Source: Pseudisothecium myosuroides
Lineage: Eukaryota > Streptophyta > Bryopsida > Hypnales > Lembophyllaceae
DNA length: 64,000 nucleotides
Direction of reading: 5' to 3'
NCBI GenBank assembly: GCA_951799445.1
Contig: OX637292.1
Coordinates: 20,959,296-21,023,295 of the forward strand
Positions 13,638 through 25,900 of this stretch are shown piece by piece (the stretch's first letter is position 1; each line of letters starts with the position of its first letter). A program made the translations under genes and the position numbers. The notes under the pieces were generated by a model that saw only the letters and a program-made list of their open reading frames with translations, was not told the DNA's origin and did not search any database.

Positions 13638-14251
13638 TAAGTCCTAAAGTCAAGATTTGAGGTCACAATGCACTATGAAGAGTATTTTGATATGCTTGAG
13701 AAATGCATGTAGTAAATGCTGACAATGAAATTGGAGTGGAGGACAATTTTCGGAAGTCAAAGCTATCCAAGTTGTATAATTAACCCCAAAAAAATTCTTT
13801 GTCTCGAGTGCTTAAAATTGAGAAATATACCTATGACACTTTGTATTACTATGAGCATACTAAAGTTATATATCTCATAGGTAGCAATTGAGATAATTAA
13901 TTATCGTATTTCTTAATGTAGGTCTTTAGAATCACAAAGATTGTATTTTTCATATCCATATTATTTTTAGAATTTTTTGCATTTGGATAATTGTTTGACA
14001 TTCAAAACTTCATATTAATGTTTTAAGTGTTTAAAACATCATTTTTTAATATTATATTTATAATATGAATTTCATACAACTTATGGGATAAGATATTGTA
14101 CAGTCTTGAAGTCTCCCATAAAGAATATGAATAGCATTGGAAAAAAGAGGTGGATACTCTAGTGCAAATTTTAGTATAATTTTTTTTAAATGTACAAAAC
14201 TGGTATAAATTGAGCATTTTTAGGCACCTTGAGTGCATGGTGGAACTTTGA

Positions 14252-14957
14252 CCCCTAAAATCCCAAGGCCTTTTTTCCATCCAAAATCACTTAAAACTGC
14301 CATTTCTATTGCAAAGAGCAAAAAAAATTTAATTATTTTTTTGCATGTCTAACCATAGAATCTTGCACTATACTAGTTCAAAAATGTGTGGAAGAAATTT
14401 CAAAAACTTTGACCGCTTAGATTGCAAGATATTTGCATTTAAAGTGATGAAAACAAATTCTTTTACACCTGGCTCAACTAGATTTTTTGGTTTTACATCT
14501 TAAATTAAAAAATTTGTACTACAGGATTGGATTTTCTATTTTTTTCTATTGAAGAATTGAGTTGAAAAGCTAGAAAAAAATATTCACCAAAAAGCACTTA
14601 ATTTTCACTCATTAAGAAATTATTAAGTAGAAGTAGGTTCAAGATTGAAGGAAAAACTAAACCATTAATAGCTTTAAAATAAAATCGAAATAAAATAATC
14701 TCAATGGTGAGATTGTCCTTGCAAGAAAACCTAGCCATGTCTAACAATTTTTTTTGTGATTTTTTGTACTGTCCCTTGAGTTGTTTTTTGGACTTCGGGT
14801 GGCATAACTTTTACTCCTAAGCACCAATTGAAATAAAAATTATATTCCCGGAAAGCTAATCTGATTTCCTATCTTCAAAAAAAGTTTCAAAAAATTAGTT
14901 CACACAAGCCTACCCAAAATTCCAAGAGTCCGTGCAGGAACTTTGGAACTTTAAGGA
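14252..14957. mobile_element. TTAA-flanked non-autonomous element, copy A
   Basis: About 706 bp, starting CCCCTAAAATCCCAAGGCC after TTGA (a mutated TTAA) and ending CTTTAAGGA before TTAA. The interior matches copies at 32229-33165, 57004-58444 and, in part, 19672-21131 in order, for example AACTGCCATTTCTAT, GTGTGGAA...AATTTCA, AGATTGCAAGATAT and AATGGTGAGATTGT. No open reading frame of note. The ends and TTAA duplications fit the piggyBac or Kolobok superfamilies; which one cannot be told without an autonomous copy. Confidence 0.6.
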
Positions 14958-15660
14958 TTAAGAACTATAGTGTTTTCTTACACATGATATTCAAATGTCA
15001 TTCTTGAATTTTATACAATTTTAGTTGCAATTTGTCTCGACGTCATGAGATAGGAGATAGCACAAATATATAAAATATGGTTGTCAAATACTCCGTAACA
15101 TTCTTGATTTGAAGTAATGTTGTACAATTTTGGCTGAGCCTCTAAAGGATATATTGCAGAGTCTAGTGTATTTTTTGCAATTTTTTCAGGAATTTAACGA
15201 GCTAAATATGCTTAATTTCAACAAAAAAATTAATAATATAAGTAAATCTACATTTTCAGTTTAAGAATTTCTGAAAGACATACAAAAAATTATTAATTTT
15301 TGGGCTAAGCAAGGTATAACTAAAATTTCAAATAACAAAGAGAATAGCCTTTTGATGAATTTGATGGGTTTACGGTCCAAAAGCTTGCATTATCAATTTT
15401 GGTTTAATTCAAGTAATAATTTTTTTAATTTTTTTAATTTTCAAAGAAAAAAAATCTGTGCAAGAGCAACCATTGATAATCAATGTGTTCACTGCACAAG
15501 TTTTGAAATAAAGGTTTTATTTAAATACATCAAATCCACCTCTTCAAAATTTGATGTGTGTATTTTAATGGTTTAGATGATCGTCTTTCCAGTCATAACT
15601 CCTGAGTGCTAAAGCCTTTCCAAGTGTGTTGTTTCCAAGAAAAAAGAGCATGGGTTTATA

Positions 15661-16441
15661 CAGTGACTCCCAAAAGTAGTTGGCCACCCTAAAAATCGCT
15701 CTCATAAATTGAGAAATTGGAATTACAAAGTGAAATTTAGACATGTTGTTGTACAAAAGGAATTCTACCCTCATGTGTAATTTCACTTTAAATGGACTAC
15801 ATTTAGACCTATTATTAATTGAATGAAATTTCTATGGAAAAAAAAACTTTTTGTGAGAAGTCAAAATGTCCCATTTCTTTTTATAGGAAGAATGTACATC
15901 TTGATTAGAATCACATGTTACAAGTTTCATGATTTTTGGATTTTTATTGATTGAGGTCTAATTGACTGAAATTTGACCCCAAAATTTTGTTTTTTTAATT
16001 TTTCACTCCATAAATTGCAAAAAAATAAAATAAAATATTTAAATAACATTAAATAATTATGTATATCAAAAACATATTTTTTTGCAATTTATAAAGTGAA
16101 AAATTAAAAAATCAAAATTTTGAGGTCAAATTTCAGTCAATTAGATCTCAATCAATAAAAATCCAAAAATCATGAAACTTGTAACATGTGATTCTAATCA
16201 AGATGTACATTCTTCCTATAAAAAGAAATGGGACATTTTGACTTCTCACAAAAAGTTTTTTTTTCCATAGAAATTTCATTCAATTAATAATAGGTCTAAA
16301 TGTAGTCTATTTAAAGTGAAATTACACATGAGGGTAGAATTCCTTTTGTACAACAATATGTCTAAATTTCACTTCATAATTCCAATTTCTCAATTTATGA
16401 GAGCGATTTTTAGGGTGGCCAACTACTTTTGGGAGTCACTG
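15661..16441. mobile_element. 781-bp fold-back MITE of Tc1/mariner type
   Basis: The left arm (15661 to about 16022) is repeated in reverse complement as the right arm (about 16079-16441) with few mismatches, leaving a ~55-bp AT-rich loop. The ends begin CAGTGACTCCCAAAAGTAGT, the CAGTG...CCAAAAGT pattern typical of Tc1/mariner termini, and each is flanked by TA (15659-15660, 16442-16443), the superfamily's target duplication. No transposase is encoded. A transcript through it would fold into a ~360-bp duplex. Confidence 0.88.
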
Positions 16442-16443
16442 TA

Positions 16444-17085
16444 GTTATCCCCAATGAAGCAAATTGGGTTTTTTTCCATAATCTAACCATATAGATGTTT
16501 AAAGAGCTTACTTATTAGTGTTTACACTGATTTTGAGTGTCAAATTGCATATGAGTTGTGAGATTATAACAAGAGAATATACATATCCTATTTTTAGTAT
16601 GTTGCCTCTCACCACAATGTTTGAGAAATTGACATATAAAGTTTTTTGGAGATTAGAGGTGACATAAACAACTAGAAATTGTGTTAGCACATTGAAATGC
16701 ACTTTCAAAAACCTTAAATTCAAATGAAGGGTTGTCAAACTCATTATACAATCCACCTTGCAATTGTTAAAATCCAAATTTTTTTATAAGGAGAAATCGC
16801 AAATAACTCCAAATCAACACTTGCATGTTAAAATTTCCAGTGGTGTAATTCATGAAAATACTTTATTCTTTCCATTGGAACTATTATCAAAGCAAATGGA
16901 TGAGTGCAATTTTTTAGATCTCAAATCGAGTGAAATTGGCAAGCTTTGCTGAAAGTTAGGAAATCAAGTCAAGTAAAACTTACAAGCTTTACTCTTCCAC
17001 TAATGGTACATACATGCCTTTGAGGACCTCTCAAAAATCAAATATTTACTATTTTCAATGAAAAATAAAAGTTTCTAATAGTTAA
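16444..17085. other. AT-rich spacer, no gene seen
   Basis: Nothing recognised; the open frames (for example 16508-16777 minus) are low-complexity and lack splice or family features. Confidence 0.4.
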
Positions 17086-17717
17086 CCCTAAATACCCAAG
17101 GCCTGTTTTGAGCCTCTTGGAATTTGCTCTAAATTGAACAAAAAGCCAACATTTTGATAAGTTGAATCAATATTCTTGGAATTGTAACCGTACAAATTCA
17201 AACTAGACATGTTAGAGATCACATAGGAAAAGAAAACACAACAATATCATTTAAGGATTGAAAGATTATAATGTTTGATCTTCAGGGTGTTAAAACTATG
17301 AAAATCTTTGAGTTCTCTTTTTGCATGTCAAATCTAAGAAGTTCAAGACCAAAAAAATATGAGGTTGAAGGGCCTAACAAATATAATCCCAACCAATTTA
17401 TGACTTCTCAGAATCTACTCTACAATTTTTTTAATGAATTTCTAGTGTGATTTTCTCCAAGATCTAGTGTAGTTGAGGCTCATTTCCAAGAGCCTCAACA
17501 CTACAAAAAATCAAGATTGCAATGGGTACCTTTGCACAAAATCTTGAATAGAAAAATCATAATCATTCATTTTCAAAATCGGATTTTTGATGCTAAAACT
17601 AGACTTCAAAAAGAATCTTTCAAAAATATAAACTATTAAAAATAGCAATTTGGTAAGGTTTTATTTAACTTCAAAGTTTCTTCAACACCACATTTGGGTG
17701 CCTTGGGCATTTAGGAG
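17086..17717. mobile_element. TTAA-flanked non-autonomous element, copy F (short)
   Basis: Begins CCCTAAATACCCAAGGCC after TTAA (17082-17085) and ends GCCTTGGGCATTTAGGAG before TTAA (17718-17721), so the ends are inverted repeats over about 18 bases. The TIR belongs to the same family as copies A, B, C and D, but the interior was not obviously alignable to them by eye. Confidence 0.65.
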
Positions 17718-17721
17718 TTAA

Positions 17722-19667
17722 CCTTCAATACTGTCCGTAAAAAAATTTGAAATGGTCAAAGGAATTTGATTGTCCACACCAAAACAAGTCTAAAATTTTC
17801 AAGCAACCATACATGATGGCTCAGGCAATTAGAGGTTAAACTGGAAGCATCAAACTATTCCAAATTTTCATACACACATACATATATGTGTATGTATGTA
17901 TATAATTGTATAAGAATTTTTCATATTGGAATTTTTTGTTGTTTAAATAACCAATAAAATATATTGGTAGTATGGACAAGGACAAAAACAAAATTCGGAT
18001 CTACTTTGACCGCCATAATTTCAGCAAATATGTAACGCTTTTAGGATTGCTAGCACGTAAGTCTAGGAGCTTGATATTAGTCTTATTTTGACAGCAATAT
18101 AAGAGCATATTTTTGTGTATTTTATCAATAGATATATTAAAAATGCAAAGAATGGTTGGAATAATTAATATTAAATGTGATCTAAAAATATATTTAAGGA
18201 ATGTAATGTAATAAACAATATTTGGACCTTTAAATCAACCATTACTTGACTTTGAAGTTATAAACTTCTCCATGAATGTTCAATCTTAAGGCTATATCAA
18301 TCTTTGTAACATTCAAAATTGACTAAATATCAACTTAAAGATCCATACAATTTCAAGGTCATTTAATAGCAATGTATAGATGTTCTCTATAATGAAGATA
18401 ATTTTTTCTTTGCCACACACAGGGATTACAAGAAGATGTACAAAACTAGCTCAAAAATATGATAAGGTGCAAAAATGTAGTCTCACTATTTGACATTAAG
18501 AAATCAAGTAACAACAATAGTGTCTAAAACAAGATCAATTTGACCCAGTACTACACATAGGAGAAAAATGATCGCTAACTTGACTACTATCACTGCTTGC
18601 AAACTTTGGTGTCTAGACATCGACTTCGAGGTCTAAAACCTTTCTCACAACAATATTATTTGAACCATGTTTGGCAACAAAAATGGGTGATAGAGCCTCT
18701 ACCATAGTTGTCACTAGAGTCTAAATGTAACATGACAAACTATTGGGGCTAGGAAAAGGCAAGAGCACTAGATGTTGAAGAAATTTGCTTCTACAAAAAT
18801 AATGAATAAACAATTAGAAACTTTGAGTAAATTTTGAGATATTGCACAATAAAAGAGATCGAAAATGAAGACATGCTGAAAGGTAACAACCAACTTACTT
18901 ACAACAACATCTCTTTCGGGACCTTACAGAAGGCCTCATGACGTCCTCGTCAATTCATTGGAATCATCAACTACTATAGGCAAAAGACGCTTGATTTGGA
19001 TAATCACATTAGAAGTACAAGGGTTGTTCAAAGATTGAAGGAGAACTTTAAAATTCTCATTATTAGTCTCTAAAGTCACCAAATGGCATCCAATATTGGG
19101 GCATGCATAGATGGAGGCCCCTATTTATTGAATGCAACATCATTAGTTGGAATTTATATGTTACATACAATGTAGAAAAAACATGGTTTAACTAAAAATA
19201 ACTAGTAGGGGATACCTATAGATGCATAATAATCTAGCTCCACATCACCAAACTTTGAGAATGCCTTGATCAACAATTACACAAATACATGATTTTTTTC
19301 ACAAGCTCTTCTTCACGGAATTGCACCATTCATCAGCTAAATCTGCAAAAAAGTAAAACTACGGAATAGGCTGACTTCTTCAAAGTTTGTGTCTACATTG
19401 TTAAGATGCTAGTTCAAATATACAGAGAATTTAGACACCATTGGAAATTTTAGTGGAACTTATCCAACATTTGGATTCCTTGTAACTAGAAAGCTTCAAC
19501 TCATTCGTACCCATCCAAGAGTCGAGTAGCCAAAAGCCATACATGTCGGTACTACATTCAAGTATAAATTCATTTGACCTTCCCATTTTTTATTTAGAAT
19601 AGCAAAATTGTCCCATCATCATGAACAACTCCAATGCAAACTCAAAGATGGATCCAATAACCTCCTC
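17722..19667. other. AT-rich spacer, no gene seen
   Basis: No coding region was recognised. A short palindromic tract of TATGTG/CACATA lies near 17874-17915. The rest looks like old repeat-derived sequence with no clear borders. Confidence 0.35.
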
Positions 19668-19671
19668 TTAA

Positions 19672-21131
19672 CCCCTAAAGTTTTTTTACTATGTTTTCAC
19701 CAAAAATGCTCCAAAATTGCCATTTCTAGTACAAGTACCAAATTTGAGGAAAATAAAAATAAATTTTTTTAGACATAATTATGTAATTGTATGATCTTTT
19801 AGAACATTGGTTTGAAAAGATGTGGAATTTTTTTTAGAAATTTCCACCGTGTGGATTGCAAGATATTAGCATTTGAATTGACAAAAATTCTTTTTTTGGC
19901 CTTGCAAAAAACAGGGTAGTTGCATTTTACAAGCTCACATTTTAATGAAAAAATTTCCATATTGATGGTGCTTCTTTGGATTCATTCTTCTAGGCAAGTT
20001 GGCTACATGCTTGAAAATTTCAGATCATTTGGAATTGTACAATATATAGAAAAAAAATACTCCCTCTATCCCACTAAAAAACCTCCAAAAAGCTTTCCCA
20101 CAAGGGATTAATTATATTTTTAATCTTTGTGCTAGTGACACATGCATTTAAAAACTAGAAATCCATCCGTTAGATCTATGCAAAATCTCTAGCTTAGACG
20201 TTGTCGTTTAGGCATCCAAATTCCATGCAAAAAGTATCATATTTGAACATAGTTAGTGAATGTTGCCACCTCCATCATTCTTGATGATTTAAAGGTTGGT
20301 GGCAACAATGGGATTCTAAAAACATTTGTCCCAACCTAAATACGTGAAAGAAAGAAACCTGACCCACTTTATGAATAAATCATCATAGCGCCAAAGTGGT
20401 CATCAAACCCATAGTCAACACTATTGTCTGGGGAAGTACAACAAGTACAAGGTGCCTTATATGGGCAAGGCCAAGCTTTCTAGGAGAGGAGTGCTTCCGG
20501 ATCTTGTGATGTGCCCCCACAAGGTTGTTCAACGTGCGGCCAAGGCTTACTCAACAGTTGAAAGCATAAAATAGAACTTTTTAGTGGGACAAGAATTGTG
20601 CTTGATTTGGAGGTTCTTAGTGAGATAAGGGAATAGTAAGTAGAATGAAGTAGAGAATGATTCAAAACATAAAATTTTAAGAATTTAGTTAGGGAATTGA
20701 AAAATGACAATTCCAATGGTTGTAATGTTGTAATAAACAATCTACATCCTATGATTTTATTTTTTTCCAATTTTTTTTAGAATTGAATTAAATAAAGGAC
20801 TTTAGAGTTTATTTAGAGTAGAGAATCCTAAACTGTCTAAAAACTAAAACTCCTCACAACTTTCATTTCATTGATGAAAATGGAATGATTCAAAGCTTTC
20901 TACATATATATAAATTTAGAAAATCAATTTCAATTTTTTTTTTGAGAAAAGTGATTATTTCTAATTTGCTCAGACTACCCAGTTGAGGAAAATAATTACA
21001 TATTATACAATAACTTTTTAACCATATAGTCAAAAGTTCTAAAAATTGTTAGGCTTTAAAAGAAATTCCCTTGTAGTGAGCTGTCCAAAATTGCTATGTT
21101 GCTAGAAAATTGCAACGTGGTGTTTTAGAGG
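19672..21131. mobile_element. TTAA-flanked element, copy C, carrying a nested Stowaway-like MITE
   Basis: Starts CCCCTAAAG after TTAA (19668-19671) and ends TTTTAGAGG before TTAA (21132-21135). Blocks shared with copies A and B include AAATTGCCATTTCTAG, GTGTGGATTGCAAGATATT, GAATGATTCAAAGCTTTCTA and CAGACTACCCAGTT. A second element (20060-20636) sits inside it, which accounts for most of the extra length over copy B. Confidence 0.6.
20060..20636. mobile_element. Stowaway/mariner-type MITE, degraded copy
   Basis: Starts CTCCCTCTATCCCACTAAAA after TA and ends near GAGATAAGGGAATAG before TA. Its interior aligns along its length with the better preserved copy at 50325-50895 (shared: AACCTCCAAAAA, GGGATTAA, GATCTATGCAAAATCTC, GATTTAAAGGTTGGTGGCAA). 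The right end has drifted. No coding capacity. Confidence 0.75.
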
Positions 21132-21135
21132 TTAA

Positions 21136-22377
21136 TTCAATATGTTCCAAATAAGAACATAAAAAGGACAAACCGAGACGTTGGAGACTAGTAGTCCATC
21201 CGGAATATCAACAATAATCTAGTCAAAGCATGGGGCATCGATGGTTCAAGATACCCAAGAGCTTGCCCTCGCCTTCTTCCAACCTTGACATTAGGAAATG
21301 CACATTTTTAGATGTATGAATGAATTGCATGCTTAGAACTTAATTCTTAAAAGACATTTCATGTTTAGGCTTTGTTGAACTTCATTGGAATTTCTCCATT
21401 TAAAGCACACATTTCTAAAATTTGATACTTTTCACTAGTAGTAATGTATGTCTTAATTTTAATCTCATTTTTTTACATTAAAAAAAATCTTATTGAATTT
21501 CAGATTATTTAAAAATGTATATATTTATGATAATCATAGTAATTACAAAAATGACTAGAATAGTAAGAAATCTATTTTTTAAATGGAATTACTAGTGGAA
21601 AGTTCATGGTATAATTGGTGAATCCTTTGAGCTCATACCAATTGGTGTATCCTTCAAGAAATTTGATAGAAATGGTTCAAAAGTGGTTTATTTCTATCTT
21701 CAAAGTATCACAAAAATTATAATTTTAGCTATTTTGAAAAAAAATGGAGTGAAAGTTGGAAAATTAAATTAAATTAGTAAAGCTACATTTTTTCAATCAA
21801 TTTCAAAACATTTAAAATCAAGAACTATGTCAAAATTCAGGTTTTGACTTTCAAAATGCTAGTTGGACTTGCAATGTCCTTAAAGGGTTAATGTCAAAAT
21901 GAAAAAAGAGAATTAGAATAAGGCTAGAGCTAGAATATAGATTTAACCTTTTTGCAAAATCAAGCATTTGATCCCATATTGATGCATTGTATAATATATT
22001 CTCTTTGATGCTAAGCTTAATAAAACCAATTTTCAAACACACCTACCTAATATGAAATCCCTTTGTTCCATAATTCTTAAATTGTTTTTTTCATTTGTCC
22101 CAAATTACTTGTCCCTTTAGCAAAGTACTTCAGACATGATTTTTGAGATGATTTTAGGGTTGAAGTTGATTTCTTTTGTTTTCAAGTTAAGTAATGAATT
22201 AAGTAGAAAAAGCCCAGTTTATTATCCTATTTATATATCAAAAAATTATATAAATTGAATTTTTTTTAATTAATTTGAAATTGATTGGGTCAAAGACCAA
22301 AAGACATTGGACTTTTCATTGAACCTATTGAGTTCCAAGCAATTCTGGTATAGACCTAGTGTGAGTTACTACATTGG
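21136..22377. other. AT-rich spacer, no gene seen
   Basis: Nothing recognised; there are poly-A/T tracts and short spurious frames only. Confidence 0.35.
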
Positions 22378-22963
22378 CTCACAATCTCGGGGGGTGCAGT
22401 AAGCGGTAGAAGTATAAAGATACGTGCGATAAAATGTAGGGTGCGATAAAAACATTGGAGCTAAAAATTATAATCTGATTTTATATAACGTAGAGTATGT
22501 GAAATAGCATTGGGTGTGTTATAACTACTATAGGGTGTTCAATAATGGGGGGCATTAGCAAAAAAGTAAACTTAAGATACCCCCCCTAATACTAATTTTG
22601 TGGGTCAGATTTCTTAACTAAGGCTGCCTTGTGAGCTGGTCTACTTGTCAGTGATTAATTGTAGAACGTTACAACAACTATTTCAGGTGGGGTGCACTGG
22701 ACCGTCGGATGTTTCTGGCCAGCTGGGTGCATTGACGATCACAGTCTGCTGTCGTGGACTGTCAACTTTAGGGTCGTCAGATTTCGGGTGTTGGCTACGT
22801 CGTCTCTTTCGCTAGGGTTCTGTTCCTTCACAGTTTCAGGCTAGGGTTCCAGGCTCTGCTGTTGCTGAAGCTTTCTGTTTTTGCGATTAGGGTTTACGGT
22901 GCGTTGGATTGTTGTTTCACGGGGATTGCAATCAGATTTAGGGTGGTCTTTGGCTGTGGAAAG

Positions 22964-25900
22964 ATGGCGTTGAATTTTAAGATCAAGTTGTACACGCTCA
23001 TTGATGAGAGCGCGCGTCCGGAGCTCCTCAGCCTGTTTTCCTGTCAAGTTGGTGAAACTTACTTAGAGTTACGGTTGCGGTTGGAGAAGGGGGGTTGTAT
23101 GGATTGGCCCTTCCAATTTTGGGACTTTGATGAGCACTGTCGCATTCGGAGCAAGTTCAAGGGAATGAATCCTATCTGTGACCGAGTCTACGTGATTCTT
23201 GAAGAGGAGGAGGACGAGGGACGAGTTCAAAAGCGAAGTCGACTTGGCAGTGTCTTAGAAACTGGGAGCAATGACCATCATGCACCTTCAGAATTCGAAT
23301 TTCCCACTACGGACATCGAATGCGGAGAAGACGCTGTTCCACCTGTATCGGAGGAGGCAGAAGTGATTGTGGGGGTTAATACGCCTGAACTTGTGGAAGA
23401 AGATGAAGATTTCTTGCAATCGAAACTCCTCTCTGATGAGATCACGGCGAATTACCAACGTGTTGCCGTGAAGCTGAAGAAGGAACTAGCTGCCATGGAC
23501 TTTGCAGATCACGCTTGGAAGCTCAAAACTTATGATCAACACGGGGTGCCAGTTGTGAAGATTCATTGTGGGGAGTGCAACAAGGAAATTGGTGGAGTTG
23601 GCAGGGAACACGATCAGTTAGCTGTTCAAAATCTGTTTGCAAATTTCAAAAAGTCTCACTTGCACTCTACTCTGCATATCAAACAGTGGTGCAAAAAGAA
23701 AGGCATTTTGTATACGGATCATCCCAAGAAGGAGGGAAACAAGGGTAAAGCGGTAATCTTCACTCCAGCTGAACACAAGCGACTTGTAGAAGAAGGGGTG
23801 AGCATTCTGCAAAGTGTGAATGACTCTGTCTCTGCGCTTGATCCTCCGTTTGTACTAGTAGGAGATGTGGGCGCTACTCAATTCAAATCTTTCTGGTATA
23901 AGGTGCGCTGCAAGGTTGATGGAGAGATTATGTTGTTGTGCCCTCCGAAAAACAATCTTAGAATAAACCTAGAAAATCACCTCCACGGACTTGTTCACAC
24001 GAAATGCTGTGAGGATATGGCTGCGGCTGGGAGATCATCTTGCAGATCCACTGGAATCAGCTCTGGAAAACGTGGTAGACCTACAACGAGGTCCAGATCC
24101 AACATAGGAAAGCAAAACGACTTGCATACTTGCACTATAACAAAACATGGTAAAAAAGAACCGCACTCGATTTTGAGTGCGGTTCTTTTTTACCATGTTT
24201 TGTTATAGTGTTGGTTTAGTGGTGCATCCACTGCCCGATTCTCGGACAGCAGAAGGATCTCAATCAGGTAAGAGTTCGGATTCCATTCTTTCTTTGTTAT
24301 GTTGGGGGGTTTGGAAGCCCACAGTTGAATATGCTGGTAAGCTGTATAGGGTGCATGCATTGTTGAATGATACAAAGCCAGGAGCGTTGTGGGTATCTGA
24401 ACCAAATACTGCTGCAGAGTTTGAATATAAAAACGAACTTGTGGTGGTCACAGGTTGCTTCCGGCATGTACGGTGTAAAAGATTGTCTATCACAGGAGAA
24501 TCGTTCATGAATTTGACGTGTTGTAATTGCTCTGAAATTGTGCTCAAACCGGATTTCAGATTGAGGGTGGTTCGAGAAGGTCGTGCACTTGTAAAGCGAG
24601 GGTGTAGAAATACGGGGGTCGGGAGAAGGGTAGATTATTTGTCATCACACGAGTTAGTTGCACATTCCAGGCAATTGGTTAAGAAATATCGGGAGGAAAA
24701 GGCCCTGCACTGACTCATGAAGTGCAGGGTTGCACAATTGAAAGTGAAGCAACGCGGTCTAAAATTAAGTGCTGTAGAGAGCTTTAACAGAAAAGATGTG
24801 CTTTCATTTTGTAACAACATTTTGGCTGCTCACAGAACAAACGCTTTTGGTGGAAAGCCAGCCTTGTGGGACTTCCTCCGGGATGTAGCCACAAATTTGA
24901 ATCGAGTCAGGCAGGGTCATAGATTCTAAAAAAATACCAAGTCCTTTGCACAGGCAATGAAGATATAAGGAGGCAGGCGTATGTGTGACCTTTTTGCATT
25001 GAATTTTGGGGGTCCGTCATATGATAGTATTAAGCGCGAAAATAATAAGGGGGTGCAGTTTATTGTTGGGGAGCATGCTTGTCTGTTTGCTGCTGTTGCT
25101 CAGATTTACAGGGAGGCAAAGGTGGCTCATGGAGTTGTTGGGCCGGTCCCTGTCATTTTGGCCGAAGATGAGACGAAGGTGAAGTCACGCATTTCTTGGG
25201 AGGCACGGTCTGATGGACTGGTCGGCTTTTGTGGTGTACATGGGGATCACTTGTGTGTCTCAACTTTCAGGCCACAGGTAGGCAACGGTGACTCTGGGTA
25301 TTCAGCCATCGTGGATTCCTTCCGCTTAAATCGTAAAGGAACTTTTGCACGAGTTATCATGGTTAACCCTTTGCATGACAAGCTGCCAAGACTAGTCCTT
25401 GTGGTGTCGTGTACATGCAATTGTTTTGACTCAGACTAGGTTAGAAAGCAGTGGAAGAGTATTGATGTTCTTTGGCAAGAAAATTGTGGGGCAGTGGTTG
25501 GGCCAATTATAGGGCATGCTTCAGATGGAGACTCGAGGAGAAGACAATTAATGGTAAATGATTACACCAGCAAGGTAGGGTTGAGGTATGAAATTCCATG
25601 GGAAGGATGGTCTTTGTCTTGCGAATGGTTGGGTGAGAATAAAATTTCTGGCTTGCATGATCAAGATTTCATCCACAATGGTAAAAAATTGATCAATCCA
25701 CTAGACAGTGCTGTCAAAAATCTGCAGTTAGGGGCTGATGTTTGCTATTTAGACCATCTTGGGCAGGTGTACCAAAAGTTTGCGTTAGATCAGCATGGTT
25801 TACGAAAAGAAGATATTCAACGTACTGACAGGCAGAACTGGGCTAGTGCACAACGCACTTGTGCACAAAAGGCAAGAACGTGTTTACATGAACTTCGCAG

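Noticed and set aside
17460..17505. Palindrome TGAGGCTC/GAGCCTCA followed by CACTACAAAAAA, resembling a CACTA terminus
   Set aside because: No matching inverted end or 3-bp duplication was found nearby.
24702..24728. Hairpin CCCTGCACT/AGTGCAGGG around the TGA stop
   Set aside because: The nine-base arms are too short for a mobile element and no duplication flanks them; kept only as part of the pseudogene.
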